From: an uncultured Dysosmobacter sp.
Lineage (GTDB): Bacteria; Bacillota; Clostridia; Oscillospirales; Oscillospiraceae
Direction: 5' to 3'
NCBI RefSeq assembly: GCF_947631165.1
Contig: NZ_CANRKH010000004.1
Coordinates: forward strand, 1-64,000
DNA length: 64,000 nt
How positions within the stretch are numbered: the first letter of the stretch is position 1; each line of letters starts with the position of its first letter. The translations under genes were made by a program, and so were the position numbers. The notes under the pieces are model-generated. The model was given only the letters and a program-made list of their open reading frames with translations, did no database searches and was not told where the DNA came from. Shown here piece by piece: positions 43,606 through 52,984 of the stretch.

Positions 43606-43983
43606 TCAGGCCAGAGTCACGCCGCCCACATGAATGTTGACGGCCTCCACGGGACAACCGGTCATGGCTTCCACCGCAGAAGAGACCGCCTTCTGGGCGT
43701 TCTCCGCCACCTCGGGAATGGGATGGCCGTATTCCACCGTCAGATACAGGTCCAGCACCATGGCAGCGCCGGTCATGTCGATCTTTACGCCCTTGATGCT
43801 CTTCTGGGCGTTTTTCTTGTTGGTCATTAGGTCGGTGACGCTGCCGCCCATACTGGTCATCATGCCGGACACGCCCTCTACCTCCCGGACGGCCCCCACA
43901 GCGATGGCGGCGATGACCTCCTCAGAGATGTTGATGCTCCCGTTCTCCTCCGGCAGCGTCATGTATTCCTTGCTTTCGGCCAT
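43606..43983 (-). CDS. Asp23/Gls24 family envelope stress protein
   Basis: 125 aa. INISEEVIAAIAVGAVREVEGVSGM, VKIDMTGAAMVLDLYLTVEYGHPIPEVAENAQKAVSSAVEAMTGCPVEAVNIHVGGV are the family pattern (YqhY-like, next to nusB as in Bacillus). AAGGAG at 7 nt. First gene after the operon promoter. Confidence 0.95.
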   Translation of the reverse strand: MAESKEYMTLPEENGSINISEEVIAAIAVGAVREVEGVSGMMTSMGGSVTDLMTNKKNAQKSIKGVKIDMTGAAMVLDLYLTVEYGHPIPEVAENAQKAVSSAVEAMTGCPVEAVNIHVGGVTLA

Positions 43984-44053
43984 TGTGATTCTCCTTATCC
44001 GTGATATCCTTGGTAATTGGGGCCAGCGCCCCGCTTCCGCATACTTATGATGT

Positions 44054-44082
44054 ATTTTACCATGGTATCCCGCAAATTACAA
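44054..44082 (-). promoter_or_regulatory. sigma-A promoter of the asp23-nusB-xse-ispA operon
   Basis: TTGTAA (44077-44082), 17-nt spacer, TAAAAT (44054-44059), just after the spoIIIAH stop. The leader contains a small GGGGC-GCTG-GCCCC hairpin (44019-44032). Confidence 0.6.
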
Positions 44083-44085
44083 CAG

Positions 44086-44637
44086 CTAATTTGCCGTCAT
44101 GATCTTGATGCCGCTGGCGGGCAGGCCTGTTTCCGACATGGCGATGTCGGTGATGCGGGCCACATCCTCCGCTGTCAGCTCCCCGCTCTCCGTGGATACC
44201 ACTACACTCATGCTGCCGTCGCTCATAAACGCCACACAGTCCTGATATCCCTTGGCTCCCACCAGGTTCTCCACCTGGGCCTCCTGCAGGGTATAGGCCG
44301 CCAGCACCTGGATGCTCTCGCTGGCCTCATTGGCCACGCTCTGGTCCGCGTCCTCCTGGGCTGCTGCCTCCTGCAAGAGCGATATCGCGTTGTCCCTGGC
44401 CTGCTGGCGAGTCAGCCGGGCAGAGGCAAAGTAGTCCTCGCCGTCGTACACCGCTGTCTCATCCACAGCGCCTTCCTCCTGGCCAGACACAAGAGCCGCC
44501 TCCCCCAGGATCTTCGTGCCCGCTTCCTCGGCCTCCCGCACCGCCTCCTGGCTGGAGTATTTCCAGTTCAATCCTACCGCCGCACACACCAAGATCGCCA
44601 TCGTGGCCACCACCGCATTTCGCTTCCATCTAGTCAT
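44086..44637 (-). CDS. spoIIIAH: Stage III sporulation protein AH
   Basis: 183 aa starting MTRWKRNAVVATMAILVCAAVGLNW (single membrane anchor), linker, then the YscJ/FliF-like ring domain at the C-terminus (VENLVGAKGYQDCVAFMSDG, VVVSTESGELTAEDVARITDIAMSETGLPASGIKIM). Binds forespore SpoIIQ to form the feeding channel. GGAGGAATCAT precedes the ATG. Last gene of the spoIIIA operon. Confidence 0.93.
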   Translation of the reverse strand: MTRWKRNAVVATMAILVCAAVGLNWKYSSQEAVREAEEAGTKILGEAALVSGQEEGAVDETAVYDGEDYFASARLTRQQARDNAISLLQEAAAQEDADQSVANEASESIQVLAAYTLQEAQVENLVGAKGYQDCVAFMSDGSMSVVVSTESGELTAEDVARITDIAMSETGLPASGIKIMTAN

Positions 44638-44657
44638 ATGATTCCTCCTCCAAATGA

Positions 44658-45155
44658 TCACTGCCATTCTGCCACTGTGATGCGGCCGGCGGAAAGGCCG
44701 GTCAGCGCCGCCACCGCCTCCGTCACCGCCAGCTTCACCTCTGCCCTGCCGCCGCCCTGGCACACCACCAGGGCGCCACGATAGGTGGGATACTGATTTT
44801 GTATCACCACCACCTGGTCGCCGGAGCCGCCGTCCACCAGCACGGTTTCGGAGCGGCGGGAATAGTCCGCCGGCGCCTTGGTGTCGCCGCTGTATGTCAG
44901 CTCCGTGTCCTGAGCCAGCTGCCGCTGTCCGTCGCTCTCCAAAGTCAGCATCACTTTCACCTGGCCCACACCGCTCATGGACCCCAGGATCTCGGCGATC
45001 TCCGTCTGGATATCCCGCATCTCCTGCTCTTTCCAGGATGGCCCCGTATCGCCGCTCCCATCGGGCCACAGCAGCAGCCCAACGCCCACCAGCACCACCA
45101 GTGCCGCGCATTTGTACCTGTCCCATAGCTTTCTCGCTCCTTCAGTTTTCTTCAT
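44658..45155 (-). CDS. spoIIIAG: Stage III sporulation protein AG
   Basis: 165 aa. One membrane span (CAALVVLVGVGLLLWP), then a ring-building domain (EIAEILGSMSGVGQVKVMLTLESDG, YRGALVVCQGGGRAEVKLAVTEAVAALTGLSAGRITV). Overlaps spoIIIAF by 14 nt. Confidence 0.93.
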   Translation of the reverse strand: MKKTEGARKLWDRYKCAALVVLVGVGLLLWPDGSGDTGPSWKEQEMRDIQTEIAEILGSMSGVGQVKVMLTLESDGQRQLAQDTELTYSGDTKAPADYSRRSETVLVDGGSGDQVVVIQNQYPTYRGALVVCQGGGRAEVKLAVTEAVAALTGLSAGRITVAEWQ

Positions 45156-45612
45156 GCCAAACCTGCCTCTCCCGGGAGATGCCCAGATCCCGTTCCATAT
45201 ACGCCGCCAGCTCCTCGCTCCGCTGTCCCTCCAAGTGGACGGCGGCAGGGATGGGGATGCCTTCCGGCCCCGGTTCTGTCTCGACCCGCGCTGTCACGCT
45301 CAGGTCCAGAGACGCCGCTTTGTCCGATATATATGCGGCTGTCCGCTCCGCTATGAGCGACTCCAGCTCCTCTTTTTTCACTTCCTCCAGCTCCTGCCGC
45401 CGCTGTTCCACAGCGGCCTCATAGTCCCCCAGGTCCAACCGCTCCAGCTCGACTCCCAGTACCGGCCGCAACATCACCGCCAGCAGAAGCAGGCCGCCGG
45501 TAAAGGCCGCGATCCGCCGCGCCGTCCCATCAGGGAGCAGGGTCTGGACGGCGGACAGCAGGATCGACGATGCCACGATGGCGGTGAGCCACTCACGTAC
45601 CGCCCCGATCAT
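45142..45612 (-). CDS. spoIIIAF: Stage III sporulation protein AF
   Basis: 156 aa starting MIGAVREWLTAIVASSILLS: two membrane spans (about residues 9-25 and 35-53), coiled coil (YEAAVEQRRQELEEVKKEELESLI), and a soluble ring-like domain. ATG overlaps the spoIIIAE stop. A longer same-frame extension reads through spoIIIAE in another frame and is not real. Confidence 0.92.
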   Translation of the reverse strand: MIGAVREWLTAIVASSILLSAVQTLLPDGTARRIAAFTGGLLLLAVMLRPVLGVELERLDLGDYEAAVEQRRQELEEVKKEELESLIAERTAAYISDKAASLDLSVTARVETEPGPEGIPIPAAVHLEGQRSEELAAYMERDLGISRERQVWHEEN

Positions 45613-46682
45613 GGCATCACCGCCGCCACGGAGGAAATGATGGAGATCAGGAGCACCAGGGCGCAGCTTCCAGTCATCCCCAATACCAGTCCGAAGGCTC
45701 CCCCCAGTCCGTCGATGAGCTTGCAGAGTCCCGGCGCTCCTACAACGGCGGCTAATGCCGCCGTCAGCTTGTACAGCAGGTACTGGATTCCCAGCTGCAA
45801 AAAGGGATAGGCACAGGCCGCTAGAATGGCCAGCATCCCGAACAGGCCCACAGTGCTTTTCAACATCCCCGCTCCGGCAAGCACGGTCTCCGCCGCCTCG
45901 GAGATGACCCCTCCCACCACTGGCACCGCGCCGGAGATGGCGGCCTTGGTCAACTTGACCGCGGCCCCATCCACGGTGCCGGAGACGACCCGTGCCATGG
46001 ACAGATACCCGGTGAACAGAAGCAATCCGGCAGTCAGCAGCCAGGATATTCCCTTTTTCAAGCCCTCCGCCAAAACGCCCAGCCGGTTTTCCGGCAGACA
46101 GCTGGCGGCGGTCAGGACCCCGATGTAGAGATAGACAAGCGGCAGCAGCAGACCGTCGATCAATTGCAGCAGCAGGTCCGCCGCGAACACGGCCGCCACC
46201 TGGTGAAAGGCGGCGGTGGTCACCGCGCCGCTGGCGGCCGTGGCCGCTGCCAAAGTGGGCAGCAGCGCCTGAGAGAACAGGTGCAGCTGGTCGATGGTCT
46301 CCGCTCCCAGGCCGATCAGCGTGTCCAAGCTGCCCGCCGTGGCCATCGTCACCGACAGCGCCCCCACCATGGGCAGAAACGCCGTCCTGCCGCCGGCGCT
46401 TTGGGAAAAGCCGTCCACCGCGCCGCACAGTACCACCACCAGCAGCACCGAGGCAGCTCCCTTGACCCGCTGCCGGAGCACAGTCCCCACCTGGCCGCTG
46501 ACTGCTTCCAAAATGCGGTCCACACCGCCGGAAAAGCCCTGGACGCCGGAAAAGTCCGCATCCTCCAGCAGTTCCTCCGCCCCTCTGGGCAGGGCTTCTG
46601 TCAGTTCCTCCGGCACCTCCGCCGCCCGGGCAGAGACGGTAAGAGCCGCCGCCGCCAGCAGACATATGATCGCTCGTTTCAT
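45609..46682 (-). CDS. spoIIIAE: Stage III sporulation protein AE
   Basis: 357 aa starting MKRAIICLLAAAALTVSARAAE (signal peptide), followed by about eight hydrophobic segments; SQSAGGRTAFLPMVGALSVTMATAGSLDTLIGLG and LLLPLVYLYIGVLTAASCLPENRLGVLAEGLKKGISWLL match the family. Integral membrane subunit of the SpoIIIA-IIQ channel. Start overlaps the spoIIIAD stop. Confidence 0.93.
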   Translation of the reverse strand: MKRAIICLLAAAALTVSARAAEVPEELTEALPRGAEELLEDADFSGVQGFSGGVDRILEAVSGQVGTVLRQRVKGAASVLLVVVLCGAVDGFSQSAGGRTAFLPMVGALSVTMATAGSLDTLIGLGAETIDQLHLFSQALLPTLAAATAASGAVTTAAFHQVAAVFAADLLLQLIDGLLLPLVYLYIGVLTAASCLPENRLGVLAEGLKKGISWLLTAGLLLFTGYLSMARVVSGTVDGAAVKLTKAAISGAVPVVGGVISEAAETVLAGAGMLKSTVGLFGMLAILAACAYPFLQLGIQYLLYKLTAALAAVVGAPGLCKLIDGLGGAFGLVLGMTGSCALVLLISIISSVAAVMP

Positions 46683-47074
46683 CCCATCAACTCCAACAGC
46701 ATGGACAGCACCGCCCGCAGCAGCGGCAGGGACACCAGCAGCGCACACACCGCTCCCGCCGTCTCCACCGCCGCGGCCAAAGCCGATTCCCCGGCATCCC
46801 GGCAGAGGCTGGCCCCCACTTTTACCACCAGGGCGATGCCCACAGTTTTATACAGCGGCAGAAACAGCGCCGGATCGACACCGCTCCCCTCCGTCAACTC
46901 CCGTAAAAGCTCCGCCGCTTCCCCAAGGGCCTCTGTCAAAAACAGCGCCGCAGCCCCAATGGCCGCCACTGCCAGCAGCAGCGCCCATTCCGGCGTGCTC
47001 CGTTTCAGGATCAGCGCCAATAGCGCACTGACCACACAGAGGACCGTCACCTGCACCGCCGCTTCCACGGTCAA
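46679..47074 (-). CDS. spoIIIAD: Stage III sporulation protein AD
   Basis: 131 aa, four membrane segments; LALILKRSTPEWALLLAVAA and FLPLYKTVGIALVVKVGASLCRDAGESALAAAVETAGAV are typical. Start TTG (or the GTG two codons on) overlaps the spoIIIAC stop. Confidence 0.92.
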   Translation of the reverse strand: MTVEAAVQVTVLCVVSALLALILKRSTPEWALLLAVAAIGAAALFLTEALGEAAELLRELTEGSGVDPALFLPLYKTVGIALVVKVGASLCRDAGESALAAAVETAGAVCALLVSLPLLRAVLSMLLELMG

Positions 47075-47265
47075 AAACGGAACAGGGTCTTGATGAGGTC
47101 GAACAGATCGCTGATCTCCTGCACCAGGATCATCAGCACCACCACCAGCCCCGCCAGTGTCGTCATCATTGCCTGTTCCTCCCGGCCGGAGCGGATCAGC
47201 AGCTGATTCAGCACCGCCACCAGGATGCCGATGGCGGCTATTTTGAAGATCAGATCCACATCCAT
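47071..47265 (-). CDS. spoIIIAC: Stage III sporulation protein AC
   Basis: 64 aa: MDVDLIFKIAAIGILVAVLN, then QLLIRSGREEQAMMTTLAGL and a second membrane span. Small two-span subunit, usual size. GGAGAAGTGCGT precedes the ATG; the longer frame upstream lies inside spoIIIAB. Confidence 0.93.
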   Translation of the reverse strand: MDVDLIFKIAAIGILVAVLNQLLIRSGREEQAMMTTLAGLVVVLMILVQEISDLFDLIKTLFRF

Positions 47266-47288
47266 ACGCACTTCTCCTATGTTGATTT

Positions 47289-47780
47289 TCAGATCAGCAG
47301 GATCACCAGCAGCGCAGCGGCGGAAAAGCAGAGCGCAGTAGCCCGCTGGTCCTCCGACTGCCGCCGCTTGTCCTGCTCCTCTCCGCTTCGGGCCAGTGCG
47401 GAGGCCGTTAAGGCGATGGCACCCCGCACCTGCTCCTCGTCGCCCCGCAGCTCCAAGGCGGCAAGGCATCTCTTGTCCGCCTCCGCCAGGGGCAGGTCTC
47501 CCGCCGCCTGCCGCCATGCCCGCGACACATCCTCTCCCTGGGCCGCCGCCTGGGCGGCTGTCCGGAACAGCGCTGCCGCGTCAGGTCCGCAGTCCGCCGC
47601 CGCCTGCTCCAACAGGTCCGGCAGCATCGTGCGGGCCTGACGGATCTCCTCATCCATCCGCCGCAGCGCCGTCAGGATATCCGACAGCGTCTGCCGCCGC
47701 CTTCGCCGCTCCGCCAGACGGGCCCAGCGGGCCAGTCCGCTGCCAGCCAGGATGCACAGGCTCCCCACCAGCTTCACCAT
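47289..47780 (-). CDS. spoIIIAB: Stage III sporulation protein AB
   Basis: 163 aa. N-terminal membrane segment (LVGSLCILAGSGLARWA), long helical domain with LSDILTALRRMDEEIRQARTMLPDLLEQAA, and a C-terminal span (ALCFSAAALLVILLI). Resembles GspF-type proteins. ATG overlaps the spoIIIAA stop. Confidence 0.92.
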   Translation of the reverse strand: MVKLVGSLCILAGSGLARWARLAERRRRRQTLSDILTALRRMDEEIRQARTMLPDLLEQAAADCGPDAAALFRTAAQAAAQGEDVSRAWRQAAGDLPLAEADKRCLAALELRGDEEQVRGAIALTASALARSGEEQDKRRQSEDQRATALCFSAAALLVILLI

Positions 47781-48688
47781 GGCAGCTCTTCCACCTCATA
47801 GCGCCGCTCTCCCGCCGCTGTGGTGATGCACACCGCCAGGCGAAACACCCGCTCCTCCAACAGCTGGCGGTACAGAGGCTTTTCCGCCAGCTCCGCTGTG
47901 TTTCCGGCGTGGATGGTGGCAAGCAGCCCAACGCCGCAGCCCGCCGCCAGCACCATCGCCCTGATATCCTCCCGCAGCGTGATCTCGTCCACAGCAATGA
48001 TCTGGGGATTCATGGCTCGCAGCACCATAGGGATACCCAGTGCTTTGGGACAAGCATCCAGTACATCGGTGCACGGCCCCACATCCATCTGCGGCTCCCC
48101 ATGGTGGACCACCGCCACCTCTCCCCGCTCGTCGATGAGGGCGATCCGCTGGGGCGGACGTTCTGCCTCACCCAGGGACAGGCAGCGCACCATGTCCCGC
48201 AGCAACGTGGTCTTGCCGCCCCCCGGCGGCGAGAGGATCAGCGTGCTGGCAAAGCGCCCTTCCGGAAACAGATTGGGGGCCAGCGGCTCCGCCACACCCC
48301 GCCGCTCCCGGGCGATGCGGATGGCGGCGGATGAAAAGCCCTTCAGATTGGTGTTTGCACCCTCCTTCATCACCACCGTGCCGCACAGGCCGACCCGGAA
48401 GCCGCCCCGAACGGACAGATAGCCCTCCCGCAGCGTCTCTGCCGCGGCGTAGCGGGAAAACTCCGTGGCCAGATCGCAGAGCGTTTCCAGCTCCTCCGGC
48501 TCTACTACGGCATCCAACGGCAGTTCCCCATCCGGCAGCAGCACTGTCATGGGGCGGCCAGCCCGCAGGCGAAATTCTTCCACAGCCGCCTTCCGCTCCG
48601 GCGGCAGAGCCATGGCCAGCCGCCGCAGACGGTTGGGCAGCACGGCGGCGGCTTCCTCATAGCGCAAAATATCCTGGTCCTTTCCCAA
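47774..48688 (-). CDS. spoIIIAA: Stage III sporulation protein AA (ATPase)
   Basis: 304 aa from TTG (GKDQDILRYEEAAAVLPN), with GGGAGGGAG 6 nt upstream. Walker A SPPGGGKTTLLRDM, DERGEVAVVHHGEPQMDVG, Walker B QIIAVDEIT, and HAGNTAEL. Secretion-type ATPase of the feeding tube. A GTG 33 nt upstream overlaps the -10 box of the sigma-E-type promoter and cannot be the start. Confidence 0.94.
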   Translation of the reverse strand: MGKDQDILRYEEAAAVLPNRLRRLAMALPPERKAAVEEFRLRAGRPMTVLLPDGELPLDAVVEPEELETLCDLATEFSRYAAAETLREGYLSVRGGFRVGLCGTVVMKEGANTNLKGFSSAAIRIARERRGVAEPLAPNLFPEGRFASTLILSPPGGGKTTLLRDMVRCLSLGEAERPPQRIALIDERGEVAVVHHGEPQMDVGPCTDVLDACPKALGIPMVLRAMNPQIIAVDEITLREDIRAMVLAAGCGVGLLATIHAGNTAELAEKPLYRQLLEERVFRLAVCITTAAGERRYEVEELPW

Positions 48689-48719
48689 GCGCGTCTCCCT
48701 CCCGTTCTTTAACTGTTCC

Positions 48720-48749
48720 ACTGTATGACGGCTCGTCCTTCTCTATGAC
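48720..48749 (-). promoter_or_regulatory. sigma-E-type promoter of the spoIIIA operon
   Basis: GTCATA (48744-48749), 16 nt after the ATA, then CATACAGT (48720-48727). Matches the mother-cell sigma-E consensus and is spaced exactly as the spoIIM element. Confidence 0.78.
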
Positions 48750-48809
48750 GGTCTGTCCCACAAAAATTTCCGCCAGCCTAATCTAAGTGAACAAAGAGTA
48801 TCAGACGTG

Positions 48810-48853
48810 AAAACAGGCCGCGTGAGGAACTGTATCCTCACGCGGCCTGTTTT
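48810..48853 (-). terminator. Terminator of the valS operon
   Basis: AAAACAGGCCGCGTGAGGA / TCCTCACGCGGCCTGTTTT, perfect 19-bp stem, 6-nt loop, T-run; likely bidirectional. Confidence 0.93.
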
Positions 48854-48885
48854 TATTTTCTATAAAGTGATTTATCTTTATGGCA

Positions 48886-51522
48886 TCATGCCTGCATTGC
48901 CTTGGCGGATTCCTCCAGCTTGGTGATCAGTTCCTGATACTTGGCAGCCTTCTCCCGCTCCGCATTGACCACCGCCTCGGGGGCGCGGGAAGTGAACTTT
49001 TCGTTGGAGAGCTTCTGCTCCACGATCCGCAGGCCATTCCGGGCCTTCTCCAGCTCCTTCTGGATGCGGTCCAGCTCGGCGGCCATGTCCACCAGCTCGC
49101 TCAGGGGCATATAGGCCGTAGCGTTGTGGGTCACCACGGACACCTGCTTGCTGACGTCGGCGGGGGCCGCTTTGGCGAAGGTCACCTCGCTGGCGTAGGC
49201 CAGGCGCTGGATAAAGTGCAGGCCCTGCCGGTAGATCTCCGGCGTGGTGGTGACCAACAGCACCTCCGCCTTCTTGGAGGGCGGCACGTTCATCTCCGCC
49301 CGGCGAGCGCGGATAGCCTTGATCGTATCCATCACCGCCTCTATGGCAGCCTCTTCTTCGGGGAAACTCAGGGCCTCCTGATACTCCGGCCACTGGGACT
49401 TCATGATGAAATCGCCCTCATGAGGCAGTGCCTGGAAGATCTCCTCGGTGATGAAGGGCATGAAGGGATGCAGCAGCTTCAAAAGGTCAGTCAGCACATA
49501 ACAAAGCACGTTCTGGGCCACCAGCTTGGCGTTCTCGTCCTGGCCGTTCAGCCGGGTCTTGGTCAGTTCGATATACCAGTCGCAATAGGTATCCCACAGG
49601 AAGTCGTAGACCTTGGCAGAGGCCACGCCGATTTCATAGGCGTCCAGGTTCTCAGTGACCTCCTTCACCAGTGTGTTCAGCTTGCTGAGGACCCATTTGT
49701 CCTCCGGAGCCAACTGGTCCGCCGCGGGCAGCTCGCAGTGATCGATGGTCAGGTTCATCATGACAAAGCGGCTGGCGTTCCAGACCTTGTTGGCGAAGTT
49801 CCGCATGGCCTCGCACTTCTCGGTGTAGAAGCGCATGTCGTTGCCGGGGCTGTTGCCGGTGATGAGGTTGAAGCGCAGAGCGTCAGCGCCATATTTCTCA
49901 GCGATCTCCAGAGGATCGATGCCGTTGCCCAGGGACTTGGACATTTTGCGGCCCTTGTCATCCCGCACCAGGCCATGGATCAGGACCGTGCGGAAGGGGA
50001 TCTGCTTCATCTGCTCACAGCCGGAGAAGATCATCCGAGCGACCCAGAAGAAGATGATGTCGTAGCCGGTGATCATGACGGAGGTGGGATAATAATAGGC
50101 CAGGTCCTCGGTCTTTTCCGGCCAGCCCAGGGTCGAGAAGGGCCACAGGGCGGAGGAGAACCAGGTATCCAGCACGTCGGGGTCCCGGGTCAGATGGGCG
50201 GAACCGCACTTTTCGCACTTGGTGGGGTCCTCCCGGCTGACATTGATGTGGCCGCAGTCGTCACAGTACCAAGCGGGGATCTGGTGGCCCCACCACAATT
50301 GGCGGGAGATGCACCAGTCGTGGACGTTCTCCATCCAGTTGGTGTAGGTCTTGGCGAACCGCTCCGGGACGAATTTCACTTCGCCGTCCCGCACAACCCG
50401 CAGGGCCTCCTTGGCCAGAGGCTCCATCTTCACGAACCACTGGGCGGAGATTAGCGGCTCCACGTCGTTATGGCAGCGGTAGCAGGTGCCAACGTTGTGA
50501 TTGTAAGGCTCGGTCTTGACCAGATAGCCCTGCTCCTCCAGGTCCTTCACGATGGCCTTGCGGCACTCGTAGCGGTCCATACCGTTATAGGGGCCGCCAT
50601 TCTCGTTGATCCTGCCATTGTCATCAATGACCCGGATAATCTCCAGGTTGTGGCGCTGGCCTACCTCGAAGTCATTGGGGTCGTGGGCGGGGGTCATCTT
50701 CACGGCGCCGGTGCCGAAGCCGATCTCGCAGTACTCGTCTCCCACGATGGGGATCTCCCGGTTCATGATAGGCAGGATGCAGGTCTTACCGATGAGGTGC
50801 TTGAACTTCTCATCCTCCGGATTCACCGCCACTCCGGTATCGCCCATCATGGTCTCAGGACGGGTGGTGGCCACCACGATGTCGCCGGAGCCGTCGGAGA
50901 GCGGATAGCGGACGTACCACAGGTGGCCGGGCTTGTCCTGATATTCCACCTCCGCGTCGGAGAGGGCCGTCACGCAGTGGGGGCACCAGTTGATGATGCG
51001 GCTGCCCTTGTAGATGAGGCCCTTGTCATACAGCTCGCAGAAGGTCTCCCGGACAGCCTTGGAAAGGCCCTCGTCCATGGTGAAACGGGAGCGGCTCCAG
51101 TCACAGGAGATACCCATCTTTTTCTGCTGCTGAACGATGCGGTTTCCGTACTTCTCCTTCCACTCCCAGACGCGCTCCAGGAACTTTTCACGGCCCAGGT
51201 CATAGCGGGTCTTTCCCTCCTTGACCCGCAGGTCCTCCTCCACCTTCACCTGCGTGGAAATGCCTGCGTGGTCCACGCCGGGGACCCACAACGCCTCATA
51301 GCCCTGCATCCGCTTGAAACGGATCAGGATGTCCTGAAGGGTTGAGTCCATGGCGTGGCCCATGTGGAGCTGACCGGTGACGTTGGGTGGCGGCATGACG
51401 ATGGAGAAGGGTTTTTTCTCCGGGTCGGGGGTGCTGGCAAAGCAGTCGTTGTCCTCCCACATCTGATAGATGCGGGACTCCACCTGCTGGGGTTCATACA
51501 CCTTTGGCAGTTCTTTGTTCAT
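48886..51522 (-). CDS. valS: Valyl-tRNA synthetase
   Basis: 878 aa. HIGH motif in [16 protein letters not shown], zinc-site region [43 protein letters not shown] in [16 protein letters not shown], anticodon domain and C-terminal coiled coil ([31 protein letters not shown]). AGGAGAATCAACAC precedes the ATG. Transcribed from the Val T-box through the MmcQ/YjbR gene. Confidence 0.98.
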   Translation of the reverse strand: MNKELPKVYEPQQVESRIYQMWEDNDCFASTPDPEKKPFSIVMPPPNVTGQLHMGHAMDSTLQDILIRFKRMQGYEALWVPGVDHAGISTQVKVEEDLRVKEGKTRYDLGREKFLERVWEWKEKYGNRIVQQQKKMGISCDWSRSRFTMDEGLSKAVRETFCELYDKGLIYKGSRIINWCPHCVTALSDAEVEYQDKPGHLWYVRYPLSDGSGDIVVATTRPETMMGDTGVAVNPEDEKFKHLIGKTCILPIMNREIPIVGDEYCEIGFGTGAVKMTPAHDPNDFEVGQRHNLEIIRVIDDNGRINENGGPYNGMDRYECRKAIVKDLEEQGYLVKTEPYNHNVGTCYRCHNDVEPLISAQWFVKMEPLAKEALRVVRDGEVKFVPERFAKTYTNWMENVHDWCISRQLWWGHQIPAWYCDDCGHINVSREDPTKCEKCGSAHLTRDPDVLDTWFSSALWPFSTLGWPEKTEDLAYYYPTSVMITGYDIIFFWVARMIFSGCEQMKQIPFRTVLIHGLVRDDKGRKMSKSLGNGIDPLEIAEKYGADALRFNLITGNSPGNDMRFYTEKCEAMRNFANKVWNASRFVMMNLTIDHCELPAADQLAPEDKWVLSKLNTLVKEVTENLDAYEIGVASAKVYDFLWDTYCDWYIELTKTRLNGQDENAKLVAQNVLCYVLTDLLKLLHPFMPFITEEIFQALPHEGDFIMKSQWPEYQEALSFPEEEAAIEAVMDTIKAIRARRAEMNVPPSKKAEVLLVTTTPEIYRQGLHFIQRLAYASEVTFAKAAPADVSKQVSVVTHNATAYMPLSELVDMAAELDRIQKELEKARNGLRIVEQKLSNEKFTSRAPEAVVNAEREKAAKYQELITKLEESAKAMQA

Positions 51523-51534
51523 GTGTTGATTCTC

Positions 51535-51966
51535 CTATCTTTTGAACTTTTGTTCTGATTCTGATTCGGCAGCTGAGCCTGTCTTCCGCGCACACCGCCT
51601 GCCGTGGTCCGCCAGATCGTAACTCATATCCAGCAAGGGCGCCAATTCCTCCATGGAAACCGAGCCATCCAGCAGGACGGTGATCCAGCTGGTCTTATTC
51701 ATGTGATAGGCCGGAAGAAAGCCCCTGTTTTCCCGGAGGCTCCCAGCCAGTTTCGGGTCGCATTTGATGTCCAGAATGTCGACGCTCTCTTCTCCATTCA
51801 AACCAAACCTGTTCCGGGGAACATCCATCAGGACCGCAAACCATTTTCGGTTATTTTGTCTGCGGAAAACCGCATAGGCCGGATATTTCGCCCACAGGTG
51901 CTCCGGCACCGCCGCGTACCGGCTTTCGATATATTGTGAAACATTTTCCCGGCGCGCCATCTCCAT
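51535..51966 (-). CDS. MmcQ/YjbR family protein
   Basis: 143 aa. VSQYIESRYAAVPEHLWAKYPAYAVFRRQNNRKWFAVLMDV, LDIKCDPKLAGSLRENRGFLPAYHMNKTSWITVLLDGSV and the helical end fit the family (CyaY-like DNA-binding fold). The function is unknown. GGAGG lies 9 nt before this ATG; a GTG one codon earlier is also possible. It sits between the valine T-box and valS, with 12 nt to valS, so it responds to valine starvation too. Confidence 0.88.
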   Translation of the reverse strand: MEMARRENVSQYIESRYAAVPEHLWAKYPAYAVFRRQNNRKWFAVLMDVPRNRFGLNGEESVDILDIKCDPKLAGSLRENRGFLPAYHMNKTSWITVLLDGSVSMEELAPLLDMSYDLADHGRRCARKTGSAAESESEQKFKR

Positions 51967-51988
51967 CACATATCACCTCCCGGTCAAA

Positions 51989-52253
51989 TAAAAACGCCCT
52001 GAGCCTTTCGGCTCAGGGCGAACAGTTCTGTCCGTGGTACCACCTGGATTCGGGAATATCCCGCGCTCATGGGCGCCTGGACGCCCTTCCCCGGTAACGG
52101 AGGGATCACCGTTGAAACCTACTGCATTTTCAGTCCAATGCTCCGGGACGACTTCCCCAGCCGCTTCACGGGAACTCTCACCATCCGTTCCCTCTCTTGG
52201 CTTCCACTGACCAGGTACTGCTTCCCATCCTCGCAGTTTCCAATATACCTTGA
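51989..52253 (-). promoter_or_regulatory. T-box leader, valine-specific
   Basis: T-box sequence AGGTGGTACCACG at 52033-52045; specifier loop GGGGAAGTCGTCCC with GUC (Val) at 52150-52152; stem I with AGAGAGGGAAC...GTTCCC distal helix; terminator CGCCCTGAGC / GCTCAGGGCG plus T-run at 51989-52020. The downstream genes are MmcQ/YjbR and valS. Confidence 0.92.
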
Positions 52254-52254
52254 T

Positions 52255-52283
52255 AGTATAGTATACCCGGTTTGGATTGTCAA
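52255..52283 (-). promoter_or_regulatory. sigma-A promoter of the valine T-box operon
   Basis: TTGACA (52278-52283), 17-nt spacer, TATACT (52255-52260). Confidence 0.85.
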
Positions 52284-52285
52284 GC

Positions 52286-52984
52286 TCAGGATAACCGTAA
52301 AATCTCTTTTTTCAGTCTGGAAATAATGCGTTTTTCCAGCCGAGAGATGTAGCTCTGGGAGATGCCCAGCTGGTCCGCCACTTCCTTTTGGGTCTGCTCC
52401 CTGCCGCCCCCCAGTCCGAAACGCATGGTGACGATCTGCTTCTCCCGGGGAGACAGGACGCTGATAGCCGCCGCCAGCAGGCTGCGGTCCACGTCCTCCT
52501 CAATGGGGCGCATCACCACGTCGGCGTCGGTCCCCAGCACATCCGACAGCAGCAGCTCATTGCCGTCCCAATCTGTGTTGAGCGGCTCGTCAAAGGAGAC
52601 CTCTCCCCTGCGGTTAGCGTTTTTCCGCAGATACATCAAGATCTCATTTTCAATACACCGGGAGGCATAGGTAGCCAGCTTGATGTTCTTGTCCGCACGG
52701 TAGGTCCCCACCGCCTTGATGAGGCCGATGGTTCCGATGGAGATCAGGTCCTCGATGTTGATGCCCGTGTTCTCAAACCGCCGGGCAATGTACACCACCA
52801 GCCGCAGATTATGCTCGATCAGCTCCTTACGGGCGCTCTCTTCGTCCAGCCGCTCCAGCAGCTCCGCCTCCCGCTCCCGGGTCAGAGGCGGCGGCAGGGT
52901 ATCGCTGCCGCCGATGTAGTGGACGCCCTCCTGAGGCAGCAAGCGGTCCAGCAGCCATCGCAGGACCATTCGAAAAATCAGCAT
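52286..52984 (-). CDS. sigE: Sporulation sigma factor E (pro-sigma-E)
   Basis: 232 aa starting [35 protein letters not shown], which carries the membrane-associated pro-sequence cleaved by SpoIIGA. Region 2 ([53 protein letters not shown]) and region 4 ([43 protein letters not shown]). AAAGGAG at 8 nt. Directs mother-cell genes such as spoIIIA and spoIIM. Confidence 0.96.
   Translation of the reverse strand: MLIFRMVLRWLLDRLLPQEGVHYIGGSDTLPPPLTREREAELLERLDEESARKELIEHNLRLVVYIARRFENTGINIEDLISIGTIGLIKAVGTYRADKNIKLATYASRCIENEILMYLRKNANRRGEVSFDEPLNTDWDGNELLLSDVLGTDADVVMRPIEEDVDRSLLAAAISVLSPREKQIVTMRFGLGGGREQTQKEVADQLGISQSYISRLEKRIISRLKKEILRLS

Noticed and set aside
44086-45126. 346-codon frame spanning spoIIIAG and spoIIIAH
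   Set aside because: Only its last 183 codons match SpoIIIAH; the rest is spoIIIAG read in another frame.
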